A stretch of DNA of 33,800 bases. Source: Methylophilaceae bacterium (GTDB lineage: Bacteria > Pseudomonadota > Gammaproteobacteria > Burkholderiales > Methylophilaceae). The stretch spans positions 1 to 33,800 of the forward strand of contig JAOKFJ010000011.1 of the NCBI GenBank assembly GCA_028247015.1, in the 5' to 3' direction. The position numbers were made by a program, and so were the translations under genes. Under the pieces are notes generated by a model. It was not told the DNA's origin. It ran no database searches and saw only the letters and a program-made list of their open reading frames with translations. This document shows, piece by piece, positions 17,408 to 25,325 of the stretch (positions are counted from its first letter, which is position 1; each line of letters opens with the position of its first letter).

Positions 17408-17442
17408 TTTTATAGAACATTGTTAGATAATTATTATCAATA
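17408..17442 (+). promoter_or_regulatory. RpoE/ECF-like promoter upstream of the 197-aa methyltransferase
   Basis: GAACAT (17415-17420), 16 bases, then TCAATA (17437-17442). The preceding TTTTATA and most of the spacer match the copy at 13828 (27 of 32 bases identical by eye). The ATG at 17498 is 55 bases downstream. Confidence 0.5.
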
Positions 17443-17497
17443 AATTTTTTAATTAACTTCTATTTTCCCACCAAGTTATCTAAGGTAAACTGCCTTC

Positions 17498-18091
17498 ATG
17501 AAAAAACTTTTACATGTTGGGTGTGGCCCTGAAAATAAAAATACTCTAAAGGGTTTTAATACTCCCTTTTGGGAAGAGATTAGACTAGACATAGATAAAG
17601 ATGTTAAGCCAGATATTGTTGGCACTTTAACGGATATGGGTTTAGTTAATAGCGGCACTATTGATGCTCTCTACTCATCTCATAATATTGAGCATCTATT
17701 TCCACATGAAGTTCCTGTTGCATTAAGAGAATTCAATAGGGTACTAAATGACGATGGTTTTGTTGTCATTACTTGCCCAGATCTTGTAAGCGTATGCCAG
17801 GCAGTTGTAAGTGATAAGTTAATGGAGCCACTCTATTCATCACCTGCAGGCCCAATTTCTCCAATAGATATCTTGTATGGTCACAGAGGCTATATAGAGC
17901 AAGGGAAAGTCTATATGGCTCATAAAACTGGGTTTACTTACACGTCTTTACTTAAAGCCTTCCAGGAGGCTGGCTTTACCTCTTTCTTTGGTGGAAGTCT
18001 GCCAAAAACATTTGAATTATGGCTTATTGCATTTAAGCAAGGTAGAACAGAAGAGGATTTAAAAAAAGCTGCAGGAGAATTTTTGCCTTAA
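17498..18091 (+). CDS. Class I SAM-dependent methyltransferase-like protein
   Basis: This is a 197-residue methyltransferase-fold protein. Its short motif I is LHVGCGPENKNTL (5-17). The acidic motif II is IRLDIDKDVKPDI. The post-I region is IDALYSSHNIEHLFPHEV, and LREFNRVLNDDGFVVITCPDL resembles the Methyltransf_11 motif. Proteins of this shape, with a predicted-SAM-dependent-methyltransferase label, are common in marine proteobacteria, and the substrate is unknown. It carries the ECF-like promoter shared with msrB. It is followed by the SNF2 helicase after 47 bases, so that promoter might read into the helicase operon. Confidence 0.8.
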   Translation: MKKLLHVGCGPENKNTLKGFNTPFWEEIRLDIDKDVKPDIVGTLTDMGLVNSGTIDALYSSHNIEHLFPHEVPVALREFNRVLNDDGFVVITCPDLVSVCQAVVSDKLMEPLYSSPAGPISPIDILYGHRGYIEQGKVYMAHKTGFTYTSLLKAFQEAGFTSFFGGSLPKTFELWLIAFKQGRTEEDLKKAAGEFLP

Positions 18092-18138
18092 TAAAAGGTA
18101 GAAAGTATACTTAAAGACAATAATTTATGTAAATAACA

Positions 18139-21100
18139 GTGGTATTAACTTTTTATACAGGCATATTGTTCGTGCAAAAAAACACACAAATCAAATTAAA
18201 AAATAATCCATCAAGAACAGGTCATTTAACTGGTGAAATACGTTCAAGAAAAGGAAGTATATATTGGCAAATTAAATTTACTGATGGCTCAATTGATTAT
18301 GTTGGTGAAAACGAGATTGAAGAAGTAGTAGAGAGTGATTTTGATGATCATTATTCTCTTTTAAAAAAAGGTGAGTATGGAAGAGCATCAGATCTAAGAC
18401 AGCACTTAACATTTGTTCATTTATCTGGAAGATTAGCTAATTTAGTCTATAGCATGGGCGTTACTAATACAGATTTTTGGCCACATCAATATAAGCCTTT
18501 GCTGGCCCTTTTAGATTCACCGGCTAATGGCTTATTGATTGCAGACGAAGTTGGGCTCGGCAAGACAATTGAAGCTGGCTTAATTTGGACCGAATTAAGA
18601 GTGAGGTATGATATGAGAAGGCTTTTAGTCATTTGTCCGGCTATGCTAAAAGAAAAATGGAAGGATGAGCTAAGTAATCGATTTGGTATAAAAGCAAAAA
18701 TTGTTAAGGCCAAAGAGCTTTACGACGATTTACAGGATGAGGGAGCCACAAGAAATAATACAGATGAAGCTTGGATTGCTAGTTACCAATCATTAAGACC
18801 ACCTAAAGATTGGAAGTCAAAAAACGAAGATATTAACAAGTCAAAAAATACCAGAAAATTATGTGACTTTCTTGAATCTAATTCTGAAGATACAAAGTTA
18901 TTTGATGCTGTAATTTTTGATGAAGCACATTATATGCGAAATGATTCAAGTGCGGCACATAAGCTTGGAAATATAATAAGAGATGTAAGTGAGTTCATAC
19001 TTTTATTATCGGCAACACCTATAAATTTAAAAAGTTTAGATTTATTTGAGCTTTTAAAGCTTGCAGATCCTGAACACTTTAAAAATACTTATGATTTTGA
19101 AGAAATGCTAGCCTCAAACAAACCTTTGATAAAAGCACGAGATATTGTTTTAGACAGTCGGTCTGATAAAAAAGATATTCTTGATATATTAAAAGAATCA
19201 CAAAAAACACAATTACTAAAATTTTCTTCACAGCTAAAAGCCCTAATTAATGAGCTTTCTATGTATAAAGAATCTATATCAAAAGAATATAGAGCAGAAA
19301 TTGCTGAGACAATTGAAAGAATAAACCTACTTGGTCACGTTGTTACAAGAACAAGAAAAAGAGATATTCAGGCTAAACGACCAGTAAGAAGAGTTAATAG
19401 AGAGGCCATTACAATGTCTGAAATTGAAATGGAGCTATATTCAAGTGTCACAGATTCAATAAGAAGTTACGCACAAGAAAATGACATAGTTACGGGGTTT
19501 CTTTTAGCAACCTATCAAAGACAAATTTCAAGTTGCCCAGCTGCAACTTTTGGAAATTGGGAAAAAAGAAATTTTGAGGATACGGAAAATATAGATGATG
19601 CTGAGGATGAAATAGATAAAGCACCTCTAAGACATCATATATACAATCATCTTAATACAAGTATTTCATATAAGGGCTTATATGATAATGATTCAAAATT
19701 TAATAGATTAAAAGATTTATTATTGAAATTTAATGATGAAAATAAAGAAAAAAAAATAATTATTTTTACGTCATTTAGAGCAACGGCTAAATATTTAAAA
19801 GAACGATTAAGTAAATTAGATATTCAATCAATGCTTTTGTGGGGGAGTATGGACAAACCAAAGCAAGAATATATTAATCAATTTAAGGAAAGCAAAAGCC
19901 TTAGAGTGCTTATTTCTACTGAAGTCGCCTCAGAGGGGGTTGATCTTCAGTTCAGTAATTTTCTAATAAATTATGATTTACCATGGAATCCCATGAGAGT
20001 TGAGCAAAGAATTGGAAGGATTGATAGATTAGGCCAAGAATCAGATGAGTTATTTATTTGGAATTTATTTTATAAAGATTCTATTGACGAGAGAATTATT
20101 ATTCGCCTAATGGACAGGTTAAATATTTTTGAAGAAGCCTTAGGAGAATCGGAGGCAGTTATTGGCGAACAAATATCAAAACTGGAAAGTGATTTATTAA
20201 TTAAGCCTCTTACGCGAGAGGAAGAAGATTTAAGAATTGCACAAACAGCTCAAGCTATTGAAAATTTAAAACAAGTACAACTAAATCTAGAAAAAAACGC
20301 TTCAAAAATATTATCTCATGGAGGACTATTAATAGAAAAAATTAAGGCAGCAGAAGAATTCTCAAAAAGGATAACAGATGAAGACTTGATAGTTTACGTG
20401 AGTGATTTTTTAGTAGGCCATGCGCAAGGTTTTATATTTAAGAGTGATATTGATAATTCAAATATATTTGAAGTAAAACTGCCTTCAAAAATTGCAGCAG
20501 AATTATTTGATTTTATAAGGGTAAATCAATTATTTGGAATGACAACCTTAGCAAATGGAAGCTTAAGAAAATGTCATTTTAAAAATAAAGTTGGACATGA
20601 AAATAAACATGTTGAGATTATCAATCAATTTCATCCTTTAATTAGATATATAAGTGATAAATATATACGCTCAAAAAAGAAATTTTATCCATTGGTTGCA
20701 ATTGAACTAAAAAATACTGAGCTGAATATTAAAAAGGGTTTCTATGTGTTTTGTGTAAAAAGAAGTAGTTTTCAAGGGTTAAGATCGGAGGAGCATTTAG
20801 ATTCAATTGCTATTAGATTAGATAATAGAGAAATATTAACAAGTGAAAAATCTGATCAGCTTATTAATTCTTCAAGATTAAATGGAGGTAATTTTTTAGA
20901 TATTTCAAAAATTGTTAATTCAGATGATATTGGTAAATTAATAGATACATTGGAATTAAATTTAGATGAAAGTTTTGAAAAAATGCGCTTAAAAAAAGCT
21001 AATGAGAATAAAGATAGAATTGCTTTTCAAAAAAATTCATTAGAGCAACATAAGAATAGAAAATTACCAGGCTTAAAAGAGATGCATGAAAAATTGTTAG

Positions 21101-21252
21101 GAGAGAATAAACTCAATGGTGCAAGATTAACAAAAAGCAGAATTGATAAATTAATTGAAAAAACAGAAGTGCAACTTCAAAAAATCATGTTGAGTTCAGA
21201 TATTAAAGCTACTAAAAGTTTTGTTTGTTCAGGAGTTATTAACCTTAAATAG
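18139..21252 (+). CDS. SNF2/RapA(HepA)-like superfamily 2 helicase
   Basis: This is a 1037-residue SNF2-type ATPase. An N-terminal Tudor/SH3-like stretch (about 20-70, GEIRSRKGSIYWQIKFTDG) resembles the start of RapA/HepA. Motif I is ADEVGLGKTIEAGLI (about 134), motif II is DEAH (261-264), motif III is LLSATPI, and the RecA2 motifs are STEVASEGVDLQF and QRIGRIDRLGQ (about 624). The C-terminal 350 residues carry a helical, Lys/Glu-rich, coiled-coil-prone region and no nuclease motif that I can see. Such proteins translocate on DNA and remodel bound protein complexes, and many sit in phage-defence loci. The start is uncertain: GTG 18139, or GTG 18172 with an AGG about 10 bases ahead. The next gene begins 8 bases after the stop. 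Confidence 0.92.
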   Translation: MVLTFYTGILFVQKNTQIKLKNNPSRTGHLTGEIRSRKGSIYWQIKFTDGSIDYVGENEIEEVVESDFDDHYSLLKKGEYGRASDLRQHLTFVHLSGRLANLVYSMGVTNTDFWPHQYKPLLALLDSPANGLLIADEVGLGKTIEAGLIWTELRVRYDMRRLLVICPAMLKEKWKDELSNRFGIKAKIVKAKELYDDLQDEGATRNNTDEAWIASYQSLRPPKDWKSKNEDINKSKNTRKLCDFLESNSEDTKLFDAVIFDEAHYMRNDSSAAHKLGNIIRDVSEFILLLSATPINLKSLDLFELLKLADPEHFKNTYDFEEMLASNKPLIKARDIVLDSRSDKKDILDILKESQKTQLLKFSSQLKALINELSMYKESISKEYRAEIAETIERINLLGHVVTRTRKRDIQAKRPVRRVNREAITMSEIEMELYSSVTDSIRSYAQENDIVTGFLLATYQRQISSCPAATFGNWEKRNFEDTENIDDAEDEIDKAPLRHHIYNHLNTSISYKGLYDNDSKFNRLKDLLLKFNDENKEKKIIIFTSFRATAKYLKERLSKLDIQSMLLWGSMDKPKQEYINQFKESKSLRVLISTEVASEGVDLQFSNFLINYDLPWNPMRVEQRIGRIDRLGQESDELFIWNLFYKDSIDERIIIRLMDRLNIFEEALGESEAVIGEQISKLESDLLIKPLTREEEDLRIAQTAQAIENLKQVQLNLEKNASKILSHGGLLIEKIKAAEEFSKRITDEDLIVYVSDFLVGHAQGFIFKSDIDNSNIFEVKLPSKIAAELFDFIRVNQLFGMTTLANGSLRKCHFKNKVGHENKHVEIINQFHPLIRYISDKYIRSKKKFYPLVAIELKNTELNIKKGFYVFCVKRSSFQGLRSEEHLDSIAIRLDNREILTSEKSDQLINSSRLNGGNFLDISKIVNSDDIGKLIDTLELNLDESFEKMRLKKANENKDRIAFQKNSLEQHKNRKLPGLKEMHEKLLGENKLNGARLTKSRIDKLIEKTEVQLQKIMLSSDIKATKSFVCSGVINLK

Positions 21253-21260
21253 GATTATAT

Positions 21261-22898
21261 ATGCCCACATTACAAGAAGAACTTGAAAAAAAATTTGGTG
21301 CAAAAAGAACCAAAAAAATAACTGAAAAAAGAAAGCCCACATCACCTTTGGGGGTAGTTCATAAGAAGGTTAAAAAAAATGAAAATAGAAAGCCTATAAA
21401 GTGTCAATATTGTGATCTTGATATACGCGCAGATATGATAAGAAAACATTGTAGGGAGCTTCACCCTGAACAAAACGTTAAGAAAAATAATAAATATATT
21501 GAATGTGATATATGTCAATCACGGATAAGAAGTGATTTTTTAAGTGAGCATAAAAAAAAGAAACATCAAGAGCATATCTATCCCGATATCAAAAGTGAGG
21601 TAACTAAACCTCGGATATCCATCAAAAATTTTAATTTCTCTTTATCATCGGTTAAAGATTTTAAAGTTCCTGATGATTGGGCTCTAAAAGAAGAGGTTAC
21701 TCAAGAAAATAAAAACGATGTAATAGATATTTATATAGGACTTGATTTTGGTACATCCTATACTAAGGCTGTAATAAGGTATTCCCAGGATTCTTATATT
21801 GTTGATTGGTCTGGCATTTCAAATTTTCCTAACTCTAATACATTACCAAGCGAACTTTCAATAAAAAAAAATAACCCTAATAATTTTAATGTTGGACGTG
21901 CCCCTGATAGTGATATATTTAGTAATTTAAAGATTCCGCTTCTCGAGAAGAGAGCAACAAAAGAAGAAGAAGATAGAGTGGTAATTTACTTATCCTTAGT
22001 ATTAAGGTACATAAGACAATGGTGGCATAAACATGATATATATCCTGATGCTAATTTAAGGTGGAACCTTACCATTGGACTCCCTGCTAAAGATAATACT
22101 CATGAAAGCTTACATAAACAATATATATCCTTAACAAATAAAGCTTGGGCGATGAGTTTTAAGAAAAATAATACCTTGAAACTTGAGCTTAACTGCTTTA
22201 GTGAATTTGCAGCTCAGATGCAAACATATTTAAAAAATATTAGGCGTCAAAAAGACCTTCATCTACTTTGTGATGTTGGGGGAGGGACTGTTGATATTGT
22301 TTGCTTTAATGTTCATTTAAATGATAAAGATGAAGATATATTGCCGACGTTTACTTCTGAAGTAGAACCTCTGGGTACTCATTATTTATTTCAGGAGCGA
22401 TTAAAGGCTTTAGATACTAAAATACAATCAGGCAAATTACATGATGCAGCTCAAGTATTATCAGCGGAAGAGTTTGCCCGGAAATATAATGCTAATATTA
22501 AATCAATTCAAGACGCAGATGACCGATATGTAGAGGACTTATCAAACCTAATTATAAAAGTTCTGAGCCGAATGAAAAGTAATAGATATGGAAATTCACC
22601 ATCTTGGAAAAATCGCTTGAGGGTATTCTTATGCGGAGGTGCAGCAAAAACTAAAGTTGTTCGTAGTGCCATGGCTAAAGCCCAAGTGTCATTTAAATGT
22701 CTTGGGGGGATATTGTTCCCTTTACCAGATGACATTCAAACAGGTAGTATGGATGAGGATGATTTTCAGCGTATCTCTGTTGCATATGGATTAGCTTTCG
22801 ATCCATTCAGTCTTCCAAAGTGTATTGATGAAGACAAAGAATGGCACCCTCCAACACTTCCACCAAGAGAGGATTACGGTGGTGATTATGATAAATAG
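21261..22898 (+). CDS. Hsp70/actin-fold ATPase with two N-terminal C2H2-type zinc fingers
   Basis: This is a 545-residue protein of the Hsp70/actin ATPase superfamily with an unusual N-terminus. Two zinc fingers of identical spacing (C-x2-C-x11-H-x4-H) sit at Cys48/Cys51/His63/His68 and Cys82/Cys85/His97/His102. The ATPase core follows: phosphate-1 loop GLDFGTSYTKAV (160-171), phosphate-2 DVGGGTVDIVCF (about 338-349) and adenosine motif VFLCGGAAKTKVV (about 452-464). The chaperone substrate-binding domain is absent; only about 80 residues follow the adenosine motif. The fingers suggest nucleic-acid or protein tethering. The ribosome site AGGA overlaps the stop of the SNF2 gene and lies 6 bases before the ATG, so the two proteins are almost certainly made together. 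I do not recognise a named system with this pair. Confidence 0.9.
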   Translation: MPTLQEELEKKFGAKRTKKITEKRKPTSPLGVVHKKVKKNENRKPIKCQYCDLDIRADMIRKHCRELHPEQNVKKNNKYIECDICQSRIRSDFLSEHKKKKHQEHIYPDIKSEVTKPRISIKNFNFSLSSVKDFKVPDDWALKEEVTQENKNDVIDIYIGLDFGTSYTKAVIRYSQDSYIVDWSGISNFPNSNTLPSELSIKKNNPNNFNVGRAPDSDIFSNLKIPLLEKRATKEEEDRVVIYLSLVLRYIRQWWHKHDIYPDANLRWNLTIGLPAKDNTHESLHKQYISLTNKAWAMSFKKNNTLKLELNCFSEFAAQMQTYLKNIRRQKDLHLLCDVGGGTVDIVCFNVHLNDKDEDILPTFTSEVEPLGTHYLFQERLKALDTKIQSGKLHDAAQVLSAEEFARKYNANIKSIQDADDRYVEDLSNLIIKVLSRMKSNRYGNSPSWKNRLRVFLCGGAAKTKVVRSAMAKAQVSFKCLGGILFPLPDDIQTGSMDEDDFQRISVAYGLAFDPFSLPKCIDEDKEWHPPTLPPREDYGGDYDK

Positions 22899-22939
22899 TT
22901 ATTCCATTACTCTAAAATAATTCTAACAAGAAAAATAAA

Positions 22940-23653
22940 ATGAATAATAATATATTAATAGCTGGGTCAACTGGTGCAATTGGGAAAGAATTCACAAGAT
23001 TTTATTGTGACGACCCAAATGTAGGAAAAATTGTTACATTATCAAGAAAATTAGATGATACCGAGCATAAAAAAATTCAATCAATAGAAATTGATTACAG
23101 TAAAGAGGAGTCATTTAATAACTTAGATAAAGTATCAGAATTAGAATCTATTAATACGATCATAATCGCAACAGGAATATTGCATACAGACCAAATTAAA
23201 CCCGAAAAATCGATAGATAGTATTAATTTTGAGGCCTTTAAAAATGTATTTCAAGTTAATGTTTTTGGACCTATGCTATTAGTAAAAAAGCTTATGCCCC
23301 TTATCAAGAGGTCACAAGGAGTTAAAATTGTCTTTTTAACAGCAAGAGTGGGAAGTATTTCTGATAATGAACTTGGTGGTTGGTACAGTTATAGAAGTTC
23401 TAAATCTGCACTTAATATGATGATAAGTAACCTTTCGATAGAATTACAAAGAACTAATAAAGATCATATAACAATAGGCATTCATCCAGGAACAGTCAAA
23501 AGCGATTTATCAGAACCTTTCTTAAAGCATGTAAAGCATAATATTTTTAGCCCAAGGGAAAGTGTGGAATTAATGACACAAGTTATTAGTAAAATTAGTC
23601 AAAAGGATTCAGGGAAGTGTTTTGATTTTTTAGGAAAGGGAATAGACCCCTAA
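22940..23653 (+). CDS. Short-chain dehydrogenase/reductase (C-factor-like)
   Basis: This is a 237-residue SDR. The cofactor motif is GSTGAIG (9-15), the strand LSRKL follows at the end of beta 2, and the catalytic YRSSK has Tyr151 and Lys155. IGIHPGTVKSDLSEPF is typical of the CsgA/C-factor-like SDR subgroup. It would reduce or oxidise a small carbonyl or alcohol with NAD(P)H in the cytosol; the substrate is unknown. It follows the zinc-finger ATPase by 41 bases on the same strand, with only a weak ribosome site. SDRs of this subgroup often accompany photolyase and CFA/DUF1365 gene clusters, so it may belong functionally with those rather than with the helicase. Confidence 0.88.
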   Translation: MNNNILIAGSTGAIGKEFTRFYCDDPNVGKIVTLSRKLDDTEHKKIQSIEIDYSKEESFNNLDKVSELESINTIIIATGILHTDQIKPEKSIDSINFEAFKNVFQVNVFGPMLLVKKLMPLIKRSQGVKIVFLTARVGSISDNELGGWYSYRSSKSALNMMISNLSIELQRTNKDHITIGIHPGTVKSDLSEPFLKHVKHNIFSPRESVELMTQVISKISQKDSGKCFDFLGKGIDP

Positions 23654-23734
23654 TTAACCATTGCTATATATGTTTACATAAAATTTAATGTTTGAAGGTA
23701 TTTGTGCAGTTTAAAACTCTATTAAGGATAAAAA

Positions 23735-24802
23735 TTGATAAGAAATAATACTAGAGATATGGAGTCAGAAGGGCTAGCTGGGGATTTCTTTTTGAAATGG
23801 GACGATATTCTTATTAATGCCTTCAGAAAAGATAGAGATTTTAAAAAAAAACTCACAAATTCCAGCAATATTGCTAAATATTTAAAGTTTAATCAAGAAT
23901 TATTCCAGAAATTATCCATTCATTACAAAATATATGGTTCAAAAAGAAATCCAGTAATAAATTTTATATTCCCCAGTCCAGCAAGAGAGAGAACTGATTC
24001 TATTGCTGATGAATTATTTATAATACTTCAATCAATTTGTCTGCCCGTGCAAAAACGTCAGTATGATTCTATTGTAAGCTTCGCAGGTGATTTTCATTGC
24101 CCGGTAACTAAGCATGCTGTAAGCAGAATTATACTAAGGCTTGGCATAAAGAAAGAGGTTTATGAAGGTGATTATGAAGTATTAATCAAACAATTCTCAT
24201 ACGTTCCTATTGTCTCCGAGTTTTATAACACTATCTTTTGGCTCTTAAGCAAATTTAAGATTATTCCATTGGGCGATTTACAAAATATTGCATTAATTAT
24301 TCCAGCAGAGAAGGGATTACTTTTAGGGAAATTAAATATTCGATCTGATGTCTCAGCTGATTATCGTAAAGCTTTCTCGACTTCTATAAAAACATTTGTG
24401 GATGATGAAATATTAAAAGGTGAAGAACAAGTGTCTGTAAAAGATACGTTAATTAAAATTTTTACCCAAACAACTCAGGCTATAGAAAACCCTTTTTTAA
24501 TGCCATCTGGGATGGTAGCTAATATTGATCCATGGAAAAATATGAGCAGTCATTGTATTTTTTACCTCTCGCAATTTATGCTTATTAAAGATGACATCAT
24601 TTACTTAATGTCTAAGGAAAATAAAAATTCTGATAATAAAATTTTCTTTAGGCTTGATAAGGCCTTTATAAAACTAAACAGCATATTTGATAAAGCAAAA
24701 AAAGAATCTGCTATTGCAGACAATGCTTCAATAGGTGAAATTTATGAAAAATTAGATGCACTCTATTTAAATAGTATGCTTCAGAATAATTCTGAAAGTT
24801 AG
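23735..24802 (+). CDS. Hypothetical protein, 355 aa
   Basis: I do not recognise this protein. It is soluble, predicted mostly helical, and has no signal peptide. Visible pieces are a motif-like SFAGDFHCPVTKHAVSR near residue 115, a hydrophobic helix around FYNTIFWLLSKFKIIPLG (168-185), and a Lys-rich C-terminal helical tail. Cys residues are scattered, with no metal-site pattern. The TTG start at 23735 is chosen because AAGGA lies 6 bases upstream; the first ATG would be codon 9. It lies between the SDR (81-base gap) and the DoxX-like gene on the plus strand. It could be a further member of the helicase/ATPase locus or an unrelated passenger. Confidence 0.75.
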   Translation: MIRNNTRDMESEGLAGDFFLKWDDILINAFRKDRDFKKKLTNSSNIAKYLKFNQELFQKLSIHYKIYGSKRNPVINFIFPSPARERTDSIADELFIILQSICLPVQKRQYDSIVSFAGDFHCPVTKHAVSRIILRLGIKKEVYEGDYEVLIKQFSYVPIVSEFYNTIFWLLSKFKIIPLGDLQNIALIIPAEKGLLLGKLNIRSDVSADYRKAFSTSIKTFVDDEILKGEEQVSVKDTLIKIFTQTTQAIENPFLMPSGMVANIDPWKNMSSHCIFYLSQFMLIKDDIIYLMSKENKNSDNKIFFRLDKAFIKLNSIFDKAKKESAIADNASIGEIYEKLDALYLNSMLQNNSES

Positions 24803-24848
24803 GCTAATCCGATGTTAAAGTGGCAGTAAATAATACAAGAGAAATAAT

Positions 24849-25262
24849 ATGAAATTAAAAGAATTATCAATGAAGATACCAGTCTTTCGTCGACTATCAC
24901 ATTGGTTGCTAAGAATACCTCTTATAATTGTGTTTATGCAACAAGGATTATCAAAGATGCCAGTAACACCAGAAACTGCAGATGCATTTGGGCTGCCCTA
25001 TATTGTTTGGTGGTTTGTAGCATACGGAGAGCTTGGTGCAGGAGTAGGATTATTGGTGGGAGGTTTAATTATGTTCACTCGATGGATTTGGATTGGTGAT
25101 TTAATTACAAGATTTAGTGGGTTTGTTATTGGGTGTATTGTGACTGGAGTTATTTGGATGAGTCAACCAGAATCACTGGCATTCGTATTACTGTACGACC
25201 ATTTTCATGTTTTCTTATGGGTAGGGGGTTTATTCTTTGCATTAAAAGGAACAAGAACATAA
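24849..25262 (+). CDS. DoxX-like four-helix membrane protein
   Basis: This 137-residue protein has four hydrophobic helices (about 20-35, 52-75, 85-107 and 115-132). The N-terminal segment LRIPLIIVFMQQGLSKM and the loop AYGELGAGVGLLVGG resemble the DoxX/DoxD fold, in which a lone helix is followed by a conserved Gly-rich second helix. The family is associated with thiosulfate:quinone oxidoreductase subunits or redox stress complexes, but most members are uncharacterised. It is the last plus-strand gene before the convergent PhyH gene, separated by 63 bases without a clear hairpin terminator. Confidence 0.7.
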   Translation: MKLKELSMKIPVFRRLSHWLLRIPLIIVFMQQGLSKMPVTPETADAFGLPYIVWWFVAYGELGAGVGLLVGGLIMFTRWIWIGDLITRFSGFVIGCIVTGVIWMSQPESLAFVLLYDHFHVFLWVGGLFFALKGTRT

Positions 25263-25325
25263 TAAAAAAATAGGAAGCTATAAATTAGCGGAAATAAGCT
25301 TTACTGGGCTAAAAGTCCTATGTTC

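Noticed and set aside
25263-25325. Bidirectional terminator between the DoxX-like and PhyH genes
   Set aside because: Only 4-5 bp imperfect stems (GCTA/TAGC, TAGGA/TCCTA) without a paired T-run; too weak to call.
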